Positions 32,614 through 40,758 of a DNA stretch of 40,758 bases are shown one piece after another. The notes below the pieces were generated by a model. The model worked only from the letters and a program-made list of their open reading frames with translations. It was not told where the DNA came from and searched no databases. The stretch's first letter is position 1, and every line of letters starts with the position of its first letter. This DNA is from Rhizobium sp. 18065. GTDB lineage: Bacteria > Pseudomonadota > Alphaproteobacteria > Rhizobiales > Rhizobiaceae. A program made the translations under genes and the position numbers. The DNA lies in NCBI RefSeq assembly GCF_902706095.1, contig NZ_CACSJP010000018.1, positions 1 through 40,758 of the forward strand. The letters run 5' to 3'.

Positions 32614-33756
32614 TCAAGCAAACGGCTCCGCCGGCCCCTTCGCCGGTTCGGTGAACCAGTGAGCACCGGTCTCACCCATATAGATGTGATCCTCCAGCCG
32701 GATGCCGTAGCGCTCTGGGAAGACGATCATAGGCTCGTTGGAGAAACACATGCCGGCCGCGAGCCGGGTCTGGTTGCCGCGGACGATATAGGGTTCCTCA
32801 TGGATCTCGAGGCCAAGGCCATGGCCGGCGCGATGCGGCAGGCCCGGAAGGGCGTAGTCCGGCCCGAGGCCATGGCTGCCAATCAGGGCGCGGGCGGCAT
32901 CATCGAGGCTGCCACAGGTGGCGCCGAGCCTTGCCGCGTCGAACACGGCCTGCTGCGCCGCGCGCTCGATTGCCCAGTTGCGGGCAAAATCGGCATCGGG
33001 CGAATCCAGCACATAGGTGCGGGTCAGGTCGGAGTGGTAGCCGTCCAGCCGGCAGCCGGTATCGACGAGAATCACGTCGCCGGACTGGTAGGTCTGCTCG
33101 CCGTCTGCGCCATGCGGCAGCGAGGTTGCCGCCCCAAACGAGACGATGCAGAAGCTGGAGCCACCGGCCGCGCCCAATTCGCAGTGCTGATCATCGATGT
33201 AACGAACGACTTCGGAGGCGCGAATGCCGGGGCGAATGAAAGCGTGGGCGCGGCGATGCACTTCCAGGGTGAGGTTCATCGCATACTGAATGATGGCGAT
33301 CTCGGCATCGGACTTGCACAGGCGGATATCGCGAATCAGCCGCCCGCCATCGATTAGCTGGTCAGGCCCGAGTTTCGACGCCAGCGCATGATAGACAAAC
33401 AGCGGCAGGGCATCATCGAGCGCCAGCCGATCCCCCTGACCCAGCAGTTTTGCCACGCATTCGGCGCCGCTTTCGTCTTCCTGCCAGAGGGCGATATCGC
33501 CGTCGAGCTTGGCAAGCGTCTCGACCTTGCTCTGCTCGAAGCCGGGAACGATGTAGGTGAGGCCGGTTTGCGTCACCAGCGCGCCGACGAGACGCTCGCT
33601 GGCATGCCATACCATGCCGGTGAAGTAACGCAGGCTTTCGGTCGAGCCAAGCAAAAGGGCATCGACACCGGCCGCCTGCATGGCAGCGCGAAGTCGGGCG
33701 AGCCGCTGCTCCCGCTCAGAATTTGCGATCGAGGCGGGACGAAGAGAGGCAGTCAT
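32614..33756 (-). CDS. M24-family metallopeptidase (Xaa-Pro aminopeptidase-like)
   Basis: Cytoplasmic pita-bread-fold peptidase of 380 residues. The creatinase-like N-terminal domain (about 1-140) includes SLRYFTGMVWHASERLVG. The catalytic domain holds all five dinuclear metal ligands: D232 (VILVDTG), D243 (HSDLTRTY), H312 (AGHGLGLEIHE), E341 (FSNEPMI) and E355 (IRLEDHIY). M24 proteins of this size include proline dipeptidases, ectoine hydrolase (DoeA) and creatinase-like enzymes. No ectoine or creatine genes are nearby, so the substrate is open. AAGGAATTGCC precedes the ATG. It lies 34 bases after a GntR regulator, probably in one operon. Confidence 0.9.
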   Translation of the reverse strand: MTASLRPASIANSEREQRLARLRAAMQAAGVDALLLGSTESLRYFTGMVWHASERLVGALVTQTGLTYIVPGFEQSKVETLAKLDGDIALWQEDESGAECVAKLLGQGDRLALDDALPLFVYHALASKLGPDQLIDGGRLIRDIRLCKSDAEIAIIQYAMNLTLEVHRRAHAFIRPGIRASEVVRYIDDQHCELGAAGGSSFCIVSFGAATSLPHGADGEQTYQSGDVILVDTGCRLDGYHSDLTRTYVLDSPDADFARNWAIERAAQQAVFDAARLGATCGSLDDAARALIGSHGLGPDYALPGLPHRAGHGLGLEIHEEPYIVRGNQTRLAAGMCFSNEPMIVFPERYGIRLEDHIYMGETGAHWFTEPAKGPAEPFA

Positions 33757-33790
33757 GGCAATTCCTTGGACAATATCGAAGATTGTGGCG

Positions 33791-34519
33791 TCAGAGGCGC
33801 GGCATTGACAATGCATTGCCATAGGCGCGGGAGACGTATTCCTGGATCTGGTGGACGATCTGGGCCGCATGGGCGCTTGCCAGTTCATCGGCGCGCTCGA
33901 CATCGCCGTCGACGATCGCCCGGATCATGTCCTCGTGTTCGTCGACATATTGGCGCGGCAGGCGGTCATCAAACGTGGAATAGTAAAGCCGCAGGATCCG
34001 CCGCCCCTCGTCCAGCAGGCGGGCGAAAAAACTGGTGTAGTAGCCATTGCCCGCACGCTCGGCGATGGCGACATGAAATTCACGATTGGCCTCGATCATG
34101 GCAAAGGCGTCCTGGGCGGCGACGGCTGCGGTAAATTCACGTTGGCGTCGGAGAATCATATCCATGCCGGCCTTGCCGCTTTTTTGCGCCGCGCCGCGGG
34201 TGGTCACCCTGTACATCAGCGTCAAAGCCTCGAAATAGGTCGGCAGGGTGGAAAAATCGATGACGGCGACGATCGTGCTGCGATTGGGCAGCGTCGTCAC
34301 CAGGCCCTCCGAGGCCAGCCGCAGCAGGGCTTCGCGCACGGGCGTCCTCGACATGCCGAAATGTTCGGCAAGCGTCACCTCGTCGAGCGGGCTACCCGGC
34401 GCACGGGCCATGGCCAGAATGTCCTGGCGCAAGGTGCTGTACACCGTCTGGCTGCCGGAACCGCGTGCACGTGCTCCTTCGACCACATTGCCATCCTTCG
34501 TCTCTTCCATCGCACCCAT
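33791..34519 (-). CDS. GntR-family transcriptional regulator (FCD domain)
   Basis: A 242-residue regulator of the FadR/VanR branch. The N-terminal winged helix (about 22-85) contains the recognition helix in LAEHFGMSRTPVREALLRLASEGLV. The C-terminal FCD helical domain (about 95-220) shows the spaced acidic and histidine residues of a metal/ligand pocket (EANREFHVAIAERAGN and VDEHEDMIRAI). It probably responds to a small organic acid or a related metabolite and may control the peptidase gene behind it, by context only. ATG 34519 is preceded by AAGGTGGG; an upstream GTG/ATG pair near 34582 has no good site. Confidence 0.88.
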   Translation of the reverse strand: MGAMEETKDGNVVEGARARGSGSQTVYSTLRQDILAMARAPGSPLDEVTLAEHFGMSRTPVREALLRLASEGLVTTLPNRSTIVAVIDFSTLPTYFEALTLMYRVTTRGAAQKSGKAGMDMILRRQREFTAAVAAQDAFAMIEANREFHVAIAERAGNGYYTSFFARLLDEGRRILRLYYSTFDDRLPRQYVDEHEDMIRAIVDGDVERADELASAHAAQIVHQIQEYVSRAYGNALSMPRL

Positions 34520-34630
34520 CCGCTTCGTCCCACCTTGCCCGGGGCCATGGGCCACCGGATGTGGATCAAGCTCATCCGGCATCACGGGAGAAAGTCAAGG
34601 TCGGGCCTAACGGAAGCAGTCCGGCCGGCG

Positions 34631-35986
34631 TCAGGATGACGGCCTATCGAGCGCATCGCGCAGACGCCTATGCTCGCTCTCATCCAGCGAGAAGCGCCAC
34701 ATGATGGCGATGGCGGCAAGCTTCGGCAGGATGGGCAGCCAGGCGTAAAGGCCGCCGAGGGCAGTCAGTGCTGATTCGGTCTGGGTCGCATTCTGCTCGC
34801 CGACGAAACCCGCAAGATCGAGGAGCGGGAAAACCACCCCGGCCGAAAGGGCGACGGCCAGCTTGGTGATGAAGCTCCATGCGGCGAAATAGAGGCCGGA
34901 TCGCTGTTCGCCGGACCGGACCGTATCATTGTCGATCACGTCGGCCTGGATAGCCGGCGGCAAGGTGAGGTCAAAGCCGAGCAAGAGGCCGGTTGTAACG
35001 CAGACGATGGCAAAAAGAATGACGTCCCCCTGCCCCAGGAAACCGGCCGCGGAAAAGATCAGGCAGGCGACGAGCATGGCGAGACACCAGGCGCGGTGCT
35101 TTCCCAGCCGCGCGGCGCACCAGACGGCAAGCGGAATACCGGCAAGCGGAATACCGGCAATCGCGCTGAGGAAATAGGAAAATAGCAAAGGACCTTGCAG
35201 TGCCGGCGTACCCAGGCGCTGACCGACAAAATAGATGAACAGCGACGCCGGTACGGCATTGGCGAAGCTGTTGAGCAGAAAGGCCCCTGCCAGTCTCAGA
35301 AACGGGCGATTGCCGGTCAGATGTGCAAGGCTTTCGCGCAGTGACAGGCGGCGGCGAGAGACATCCTGCGGCTCCGGCACCGTGATCACCGTTGCCAGTC
35401 CGGCAAGTGGCAGGGCGATGGCAATGAAGACGGCGATCCAGGCGAGGCCATGAAACCCCTTTACCGTTCCGAGACCGCCGATGAAGGGCAGTGAAATAGC
35501 AAGCAGCGAGCCGATCAGGGTTGCGCCTTCCCGAAACGCCGACAGCCGGACGCGCGCCTGATAACCCGTCGCCAGTTCAGCGCCCCAGGCCGTGTAAGGC
35601 AGAAGCGTCCAGGTGGCACCGATCGACAGTGCCGTGCCCCAGAGCCCCAGATAGGCAAGGCCCGCATCCTGCGGCGGCCAGAACAGCATGAATGCCGAAA
35701 GCGAGGTCAGCGGCAGCGACAGGGCGAAAAAGACGCGCCGGCGACCGTGGCGGTGGGCAAAACGATCGGACAGCCAGCCGAAAAGCGGGTCGGTGACCGC
35801 GTCGACCAGGCGGATTGCCAGCAACGTGGCGCCGATGGCCGCAAGCGAAATACCGAAGTTGCCGGCATAGAACGTTGGAACGACGATATAGAACGGCAGC
35901 GCGATGGCGGCGAGTGGAACAGCCGGCAGGGCGTAAAGGGCAAACAGGCGGTTGGACGGCATTGTCTCTTGGGCGGGCGGACGCAT
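34631..35986 (-). CDS. MFS_2 / GPH-type sugar-cation symporter
   Basis: A 451-residue inner-membrane transporter with about 12 helices. The MFS_2 (glycoside-pentoside-hexuronide:cation symporter) signature RLVDAVTDPLFGWLSDR at about 59-75 is followed by HGRRRVFFALSLP. A second conserved block is LGFDLTLPPAIQADVIDND in the C-terminal half. The substrate cannot be read from the sequence. A perfect 15-base tandem duplication at 35126-35155 encodes GIPLA twice in a membrane segment. AAGGATTACC precedes the ATG. It ends about 110 bases before the GntR gene's upstream region on the same strand. Confidence 0.87.
   Translation of the reverse strand: MRPPAQETMPSNRLFALYALPAVPLAAIALPFYIVVPTFYAGNFGISLAAIGATLLAIRLVDAVTDPLFGWLSDRFAHRHGRRRVFFALSLPLTSLSAFMLFWPPQDAGLAYLGLWGTALSIGATWTLLPYTAWGAELATGYQARVRLSAFREGATLIGSLLAISLPFIGGLGTVKGFHGLAWIAVFIAIALPLAGLATVITVPEPQDVSRRRLSLRESLAHLTGNRPFLRLAGAFLLNSFANAVPASLFIYFVGQRLGTPALQGPLLFSYFLSAIAGIPLAGIPLAVWCAARLGKHRAWCLAMLVACLIFSAAGFLGQGDVILFAIVCVTTGLLLGFDLTLPPAIQADVIDNDTVRSGEQRSGLYFAAWSFITKLAVALSAGVVFPLLDLAGFVGEQNATQTESALTALGGLYAWLPILPKLAAIAIMWRFSLDESEHRRLRDALDRPSS
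35126..35160. repeat. 15-base tandem repeat inside the MFS_2 gene
   Basis: GGCAAGCGGAATACC occurs twice back to back (35126-35140 and 35141-35155), and the first five bases appear a third time. It keeps the reading frame and adds five residues (GIPLA) to a membrane helix or loop. It is a likely site of slippage variation between strains. Confidence 0.9.
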
Positions 35987-36110
35987 GGTAATCCTTGTCG
36001 GCAGTCGCCTGACTGCTCATTCAAGGCAATACGCGTTCTGCGGCCCGGCGGTTTTCCCATGGCGGTGACGGCGATTGCACGGCCGGCCATTTGCCGTGCG
36101 ACATCCGCTT

Positions 36111-37211
36111 TCAGATTACCGATACGAGCTTGAAAACCGGCTTGAGGTGATGGCGAAACGGGAAAAGCAAGAGTTTCGCGAGCTGCCGCAGGCCGAAAAG
36201 CGCAAGGCTTGCAGCCAATCCTGCCATGGCCGCGACGAGCAGATAGAGATCCCAGCCGATGGTCATCAGGCTGCGGCCGAGGAATTTCATCACCGCAGTG
36301 CTGCTGTCGCCGAAATGGAGGCCGATGCGCTGCAGCCGGCGCAGGTCGGACGGTCCCTCGGCCAGCGACAGCGCCTGGACTGCGGCGCGCGGACCACCGG
36401 CGGTGCCTATTTCGCCAAGTACACGCGCGTCATCGACCAAAGCGCCAGCCGCCTTCCGGTCGACAACGCGGGTTGCGATCGTGCGGGCGCGGGACAGGCC
36501 CAGGGCACCCTCGTCGGCAGCGGAAGCAATTTCCCGACGCAGGAGTTTTGTGTCGATCACCTGACCGGCGGTCCTGGTCAGATAGGCCGCGAACGGGCGG
36601 CTCATCCGGCCTGCACGACGGACGTTCTTGATCATAGCGAGGCCGGCATCGGCGACACCGGCCGCCCCTGCCGTGCCATAGGTTGCAGCCGTCAGGCCAA
36701 GGCCGATACCCGACAGGGTGAGCAGAACGGGATCATAATCACCACCGCCGACCAGCCTCAGACCCTCCACGGAAAAATCGCGCAGATCGCCAAAGCCGAT
36801 CAGATCGCTGGAAACCGAGCCGGCAATCTCGGAGCCACTGTCGATCGAGCCGAAGACGAACCCGTTTGCCACGCCGCTGCCTGTTACGAATGCCCGGCGC
36901 AGAAGGGTTCCCTCGGCACGCTCGCCCAGGTCCATCGGCAGATGATGACCTTCCTGGATCGCCAATTTGTATAGGCTGCCGGCATAGGCATAGTCGTCTG
37001 CGGCAATGGCGGCCTCGATTTCGTCGCGGAACTGCTCCGTTGAAGCGAATGCCAGTCGGTACTGAGCCAGGGAGACCGGGTCGACAAGGCCGAGCGCCAC
37101 GCCGCTGCGATAGAGCGGCAATGCCGCTTCCCAGACAGCAAGGCCCGCCAGACAAAAGGTTGCCATCCGTGCCAGGCGCAAAAGTCCATAAATATGCATC
37201 ATGTTTGTCAT
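36111..37211 (-). CDS. Hypothetical membrane protein
   Basis: A 366-residue protein I do not recognise. Hydrophobic segments lie at about 14-38 (TFCLAGLAVWEAALPLYRSG), in a glycine/alanine-rich central stretch at about 160-192 (VLLTLSGIGLGLTAATYGTA), and at the C-terminus at about 322-345 (LYLLVAAMAGLAASLALFGL) followed by a basic tail. Between them are a possible tetratricopeptide-like helical pair (FRDEIEAAIAADDYAYAGSL) and a charged helical region (about 215-310). The glycine/alanine-rich middle resembles membrane-inserting segments of some secreted toxins, but nothing else supports that. ATG 37211 has a weak ribosome binding site; ATGs three and four codons on are alternatives. Divergent from the aldo/keto reductase gene. 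Confidence 0.7.
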   Translation of the reverse strand: MTNMMHIYGLLRLARMATFCLAGLAVWEAALPLYRSGVALGLVDPVSLAQYRLAFASTEQFRDEIEAAIAADDYAYAGSLYKLAIQEGHHLPMDLGERAEGTLLRRAFVTGSGVANGFVFGSIDSGSEIAGSVSSDLIGFGDLRDFSVEGLRLVGGGDYDPVLLTLSGIGLGLTAATYGTAGAAGVADAGLAMIKNVRRAGRMSRPFAAYLTRTAGQVIDTKLLRREIASAADEGALGLSRARTIATRVVDRKAAGALVDDARVLGEIGTAGGPRAAVQALSLAEGPSDLRRLQRIGLHFGDSSTAVMKFLGRSLMTIGWDLYLLVAAMAGLAASLALFGLRQLAKLLLFPFRHHLKPVFKLVSVI

Positions 37212-37350
37212 ACCGGCCGGAGCATTCCAAGTTTCAAGTCGCTACAACCCGTTCACGGTGTTTTTGCGACATCACGCATGGTTCGCCGTTGACCCTTGCC
37301 CGCCCCTGCGCCAATTGATAGCCGCAACGATATTCAAGGGAGAGATAGTC
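37212..37350. promoter_or_regulatory. Divergent intergenic region
   Basis: 139 bases between the hypothetical membrane protein (-) and the aldo/keto reductase (+). Both promoters should lie here, but no pair of -35/-10 boxes is convincing by eye. No symmetrical operator is obvious. Confidence 0.3.
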
Positions 37351-38337
37351 ATGAGACAACATGCTTTTGGTCGCACCGAATTTACGGTCAGCGATATCGG
37401 CTTCGGTGCCTGGCAGATCGGTGGATCCTGGGGTGAGGTCTCCGAGGCAGACGGTCGGGCGGCACTGAATGCCGCGCTTGATGCCGGCATGACCTTTATA
37501 GATACGGCTGACGTCTATGGTGACGGTCGCTCAGAGCGGATCATCGCCGACGTGTTGAAGGCGCGCGGCGGCACGCGGCCGATGGTCGCCTCCAAGGCCG
37601 GCCGTCGGCTCAATCCACATGTGGCCGACGGCTATACCAAGGCCAATATCGAGGCTTTCATCGACCGTTCGCTGAAGAACCTTGAAGTGGACAGCCTCGA
37701 TCTCGTGCAGTTGCACTGCCCGCCGACCGAGGTTTACTACCGTCCGGAGATGTTCGAGGGGCTGGAAGAGATCCGCAAGGCCGGCAAGATCAAGCACTAC
37801 GGCGTCAGCGTCGAAAAGGTCGAGGAAGCGCTGAAGGCGATCGAATATCCGGGCGTAGCCAGCGTGCAGATCATCTTCAACATGTTCCGCCAGCGCCCGG
37901 CCAGCCTGTTCTTCCAGGAGGCCAAGCGCCGCAACGTTGCCGTCATTGCCCGTGTACCGCTGGCAAGCGGCCTGCTGTCGGGCAAGATCACCGCGGCCAC
38001 GCAGTTTGCCGCCGAGGACCACCGCAATTTCAACCGCAATGGTGAAGCTTTCGATGTCGGCGAGACCTTTGCCGGCGTGCCGTTCGAGACCGGTCTTGCA
38101 GCTGTCGAGGAGATCCGCAAGCTGGTACCGGCCGGTGGTGCGATGGCTGGCTTCGCCTTGCGCTGGATCCTCATGCATGAGGCCGTCACCGTCGTCATTC
38201 CCGGCGCGCGCAATGGTGAGCAGGCCAAGGCCAATGCTGCGGCCTCCGACTTGCCAGCCCTCTCCGCCGACGTCATGGCAGCCGCCAGGGACACCTACGA
38301 CCGGCTGATCGCGCCGCATGTGCATCAGCGCTGGTAG
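37351..38337 (+). CDS. Aldo/keto reductase
   Basis: NADPH-dependent (beta/alpha)8 oxidoreductase of 328 residues acting on aldehydes, ketones or sugars. The catalytic tetrad is D51 and Y56 (DTADVYG), K82 (ASKAGRR) and H122 (QLHCPP). The C-terminal cofactor block includes AVTVVIPGARNGEQAKANAAA. The layout resembles the L-galactose dehydrogenase/YghZ-like AKR groups, but the substrate is unknown. ATG 37351 has AAGGGAGAGA upstream; an open frame extending back to 37201 has no protein character. It converges on the phytase-like gene. Confidence 0.92.
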   Translation: MRQHAFGRTEFTVSDIGFGAWQIGGSWGEVSEADGRAALNAALDAGMTFIDTADVYGDGRSERIIADVLKARGGTRPMVASKAGRRLNPHVADGYTKANIEAFIDRSLKNLEVDSLDLVQLHCPPTEVYYRPEMFEGLEEIRKAGKIKHYGVSVEKVEEALKAIEYPGVASVQIIFNMFRQRPASLFFQEAKRRNVAVIARVPLASGLLSGKITAATQFAAEDHRNFNRNGEAFDVGETFAGVPFETGLAAVEEIRKLVPAGGAMAGFALRWILMHEAVTVVIPGARNGEQAKANAAASDLPALSADVMAAARDTYDRLIAPHVHQRW

Positions 38338-38359
38338 TCATCTCTTGTCGAAATGAAAC

Positions 38360-38400
38360 AAAGAGAGGCCGGGTGAGCGATCACCCGGCCTCGTCTGTTT
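38360..38400. terminator. Bidirectional terminator
   Basis: GAGGCCGGGTGA at 38365-38376 and TCACCCGGCCTC at 38381-38392 form a perfect 12-base-pair stem closed by a GCGA tetraloop. T-rich sequence follows on both strands (GTCTGTTT on +, TCTTTGTTTC on -). It serves the convergent aldo/keto reductase and phytase-like genes. Confidence 0.88.
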
Positions 38401-38425
38401 CAGAAAACCAAGATCCGACGCGGTA

Positions 38426-40624
38426 TCAGTTGGTGCCCTTGAGATTGACCTGCCAGAACAGGGTCTCGCCGGAACTATCGTCAACGCCATCGTTGTCGGT
38501 CACGGCAAAGGCGTTGCCGGCAGCGTCGAAGGCGAAGCCTTCCAGCTTGTCGACTACGTAACCATTCGTCGCCGCCTTCAAGTCGGGCAGGAAGTCATGC
38601 GCTTCCTGCTTGGTGACAAGCGGCAGCTTTTCGCCGAGCTTGGCCGGCTTCAGGTCGGCGATGGCTACAGTGTAGAGCTTCTTCAGCTTGGCATTGTCGC
38701 CAACCTGGTTGTCGCGCTCGACGATGTAGAGATTGCCGTCATGGGCGGTAATCTCGGACAGGCCGACCCAACCGGCTTCGGTCTTGTCGAGCGGGTAGCT
38801 GACGGCGCCCCATTCCTTGGACTTGATGTTATAGGAGACCAGCTTGGCGGTGCCCTTCTCGTCGTCCTTCCATTCGCGCTGCACGGCCATCCACAAGGTC
38901 TGGTCGTCGCCTTCGCCAACGGAGGTGATGCCTTCGAGGCCGAAGCGGGTCTGGCCGGCGATAAGCTCGACCGGGAAGCCGATTTCCGACTTGATCTCGC
39001 CCTTGGCGTCGACATTGTAGATGCCGTGGCCGACGAGCTTGGCCGGATCGCCTTCGGAGGCGAGCCAGAACCCGCCCTTGCCGTCCAGTGTGATGCCTTC
39101 GATGTCGAGCTTCTGCGCTGCGGCGCCGCCACGGGTCACCGGCAGGGCGCTGGTGATGACGGCCGGCTTCTGCGTTGCGTCAACCGTGAAGATGGTCGGC
39201 TGGGCGGAATAGAAGCTGTCGTTAACGGCGTAGAGCGTTCCTGCCTTTTCGGCATCGCCGACCAGGCCGGACAGAGCACCCCAGCCGATCGGCGCGCCGT
39301 CGACGATGTCGGAGCGGATCATCGGATAGGCCGGTGTGCCTTCTGCCAGTTCATAGAGCATCACATGCGAGCGCGGGCCGCCATCTTCGCCGAGATCCAC
39401 CTCGTTGGCGGTGGCGAGCAAGTTGCGACCGGGAATGGCGACTGCGCCTTCCGGAGACACGCCAGACGGCAGCAGCTGCACCAGTTCCGGCTCGGCACCG
39501 GTGTCCTTGTAGACGCCGACGACGGACGCACGTTCAGAAAGAACAAAGAAATACTTCTGGTCGCCAAAGGTGGCAGCTTCCAGGCCTTCGAGTTCGACAC
39601 CCTTGGACTTGGCGCGCTTGTCGGGGAAGTGGCCGATCTGGGCGATGGCGAGTTCCAGCGACGGGCCTGATTCGTAGGAAACCTTGCCGGTTTTGTCGAA
39701 GATGGTGAAGCTGCGCGATCCGCCTTCATAGTCGCCTTCGTTGGCAACAACGAAACGGTTGTCGTCGAGCCACTTCAGGGCGTCCGGCTCGCGCAGAACG
39801 CCTTCCTTTTTGCCGGTGAACTTCAATGCGCCATCCGACTTGGTGTCGATGCCGGCGAGATCGACGGTGCCGGCGGTGAAATGCGTCTTCACTTCGCCGG
39901 TCTTGCCGTCGACCATGACAATCTCATTGTTTTCCTGCAGCGTCACGGCGATTTCGCCGAGGCTGTTGATCGAGACGAATTCCGGCTCCGGATCGTCACC
40001 GGCAATTCCGGCCAGACCGGTCATGGCAACATGCTTCAACGAAGCGCAATCGACCGTGCCGTCCTTCAGGCCGACGATGACGAGATCACCAGCCGGCATC
40101 TGCGGCAGCTTGCCTTCGTTCAGTTCCTCGTCACGCTCGTTTTCGATGGCGATGACGGCAAAGGTCTTGTCCGGCGAGATCGCAACCGAATCCGGCTGGC
40201 CGCCGAGATCGCAGGTCAGGTCGATCTCCTTGGAGGCGATATCGACGACGGCCAGACGACCCGACGGGTTGACCTTGCTCTCTGACGTATTGACTGCCAC
40301 CAGAACCTTGTTGCCGAGGGCGGCAACCGATGTCGGCTCGCCATCCATCATCAGGGCGCCAGCGGCCTTCGGGGCCTTGGCGTCGGAAATATCGACGAAG
40401 CCGATGCCGCCGAGCGGGCTGTCGGAATAGATCAGCGTCATGCCATCTTCCGAGGCGGTGACGATTTCGGCCGAAGTGGTCGAAAGCTTGTCCTTGTCGG
40501 CCGGCAGATTGCTGGCGACCGGGAAGGCGGCGATACGGTTGAAGACCTGGTCAGCTGCGGCGGGCAGCGCCACGGATGCCAGAAGAGCCGCCGTCAGGGC
40601 GACACGGGAAAGACCAAATGTCAT
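38426..40624 (-). CDS. Exported choice-of-anchor-I / phytase-like esterase domain protein
   Basis: A 732-residue exported protein with signal peptide 1-24 (ends LPAAA before DQVFN). The N-terminal half (about 30-430) is a beta-propeller-like repeat domain with blades such as GRLAVVDIASKEI, PDSVAISPDKTFAVIAIENE and PDALKWLDDNRFVVANEGDY, typical of choice-of-anchor-I proteins. The C-terminal half (about 435-725) matches the esterase-like phytase domain, with KLDIEGITLDGKGGFWLASEGDP, RFGLEGITSVGEGDDQTLW and KLEGFAFDAAGNAFAVTDNDG giving recurrent acidic E-G-[IF] motifs. Likely periplasmic or surface phosphatase/esterase, by family only. AGGAGG lies seven bases before the ATG. A single CTGTCAT half-site about 105 bases upstream is not enough to claim PhoB control. 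Confidence 0.87.
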   Translation of the reverse strand: MTFGLSRVALTAALLASVALPAAADQVFNRIAAFPVASNLPADKDKLSTTSAEIVTASEDGMTLIYSDSPLGGIGFVDISDAKAPKAAGALMMDGEPTSVAALGNKVLVAVNTSESKVNPSGRLAVVDIASKEIDLTCDLGGQPDSVAISPDKTFAVIAIENERDEELNEGKLPQMPAGDLVIVGLKDGTVDCASLKHVAMTGLAGIAGDDPEPEFVSINSLGEIAVTLQENNEIVMVDGKTGEVKTHFTAGTVDLAGIDTKSDGALKFTGKKEGVLREPDALKWLDDNRFVVANEGDYEGGSRSFTIFDKTGKVSYESGPSLELAIAQIGHFPDKRAKSKGVELEGLEAATFGDQKYFFVLSERASVVGVYKDTGAEPELVQLLPSGVSPEGAVAIPGRNLLATANEVDLGEDGGPRSHVMLYELAEGTPAYPMIRSDIVDGAPIGWGALSGLVGDAEKAGTLYAVNDSFYSAQPTIFTVDATQKPAVITSALPVTRGGAAAQKLDIEGITLDGKGGFWLASEGDPAKLVGHGIYNVDAKGEIKSEIGFPVELIAGQTRFGLEGITSVGEGDDQTLWMAVQREWKDDEKGTAKLVSYNIKSKEWGAVSYPLDKTEAGWVGLSEITAHDGNLYIVERDNQVGDNAKLKKLYTVAIADLKPAKLGEKLPLVTKQEAHDFLPDLKAATNGYVVDKLEGFAFDAAGNAFAVTDNDGVDDSSGETLFWQVNLKGTN

Positions 40625-40758
40625 GGGGAAACCTCCTGTTTCATGTGTTTCCTGCCATATTACGGCATGAAATGGGCGGATGGCCTAGCACATAGACCAT
40701 CCAGCCACCCCCTTAACATCGCAATATGACAGTTGGGACACAAAGCCGTAGGGCTGTG
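40625..40758 (-). promoter_or_regulatory. Upstream region of the phytase-like gene
   Basis: 134 bases to the window edge. The strong ribosome binding site AGGAGG is at about 40632-40637 on the - strand. CTGTCAT on the - strand (40732-40726) is one half of a PHO-box-like element without a clear second half. No confident promoter was identified. Confidence 0.3.

Noticed and set aside
36111..37211. Pore-forming toxin interpretation of the hypothetical membrane protein
   Set aside because: Only the glycine/alanine-rich hydrophobic stretch hints at this; there is no secretion, immunity or activation gene beside it.
40726..40743. PHO-box-like CTGTCAT upstream of the phytase-like gene
   Set aside because: Only one half-site matches; the second repeat is too poor and the window ends nearby, so PhoB control is not claimed.

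Overview
The window looks like a chromosomal core region of a Rhizobiaceae-type alphaproteobacterium (Rhizobium/Agrobacterium relatives). The evidence is the high-GC coding bias, the rhizobial order of the complex I operon (nuoA-N with two accessory reading frames, then birA, RNase J and methylmalonyl-CoA epimerase), a compact prolyl-tRNA synthetase without an editing insertion, DUF1467, a zinc-ribbon Pol IV, and two copies of the alphaproteobacterial LexA operator GTTC-N7-GTTC. The assignment rests on recalled family and gene-order patterns, not on a search. I see no prophage, insertion sequence, CRISPR array or transferred island.

Layout. 1-3695 (+ strand): SOS-controlled DNA polymerase IV, a DUF1275 membrane protein and a secreted L,D-transpeptidase. 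3699-7444 (- strand): dnaE, preceded by a 28-codon gene too short for ordinary gene calling. That gene encodes a single membrane segment and is driven by a promoter with a perfect LexA operator in its spacer. 7456-10882 (- strand): proS-lolC/E-lolD, closed by a strong terminator. 10883-11401: a gene-poor stretch holding a probable small RNA on the + strand with a classic terminator. 11402-30796 (- strand): DUF1467, mce, rnj, birA and the whole nuo operon, transcribed from nuoA towards mce. 31026-31667: two identical tRNA-Asp genes (- strand) and one tRNA-Val (+ strand). 31706-37211 (- strand): a NYN/OST-HTH protein, a GntR regulator with an M24 peptidase, an MFS_2 transporter and an unrecognised membrane protein. 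37351-40624: an aldo/keto reductase (+) converging on a large secreted phytase-like protein (-), with a bidirectional terminator between them.

How the genes work together. The nuo genes encode all 14 core subunits of proton-pumping NADH:quinone oxidoreductase. An 80-residue exported protein is coupled to nuoD, and a 234-residue protein shares its C-terminal helix-hairpin-helix-like module with the extension of NuoE. birA, rnj and mce follow within the same strand run. proS-lolCE-lolD combines tRNA charging with lipoprotein export.

The most interesting candidate is the 28-residue SOS gene at 7311-7397. Its size, single membrane span and LexA control resemble SidA, the SOS-induced division inhibitor of Caulobacter. 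It lies directly upstream of the replicative polymerase gene and a few kilobases from SOS-controlled dinB.
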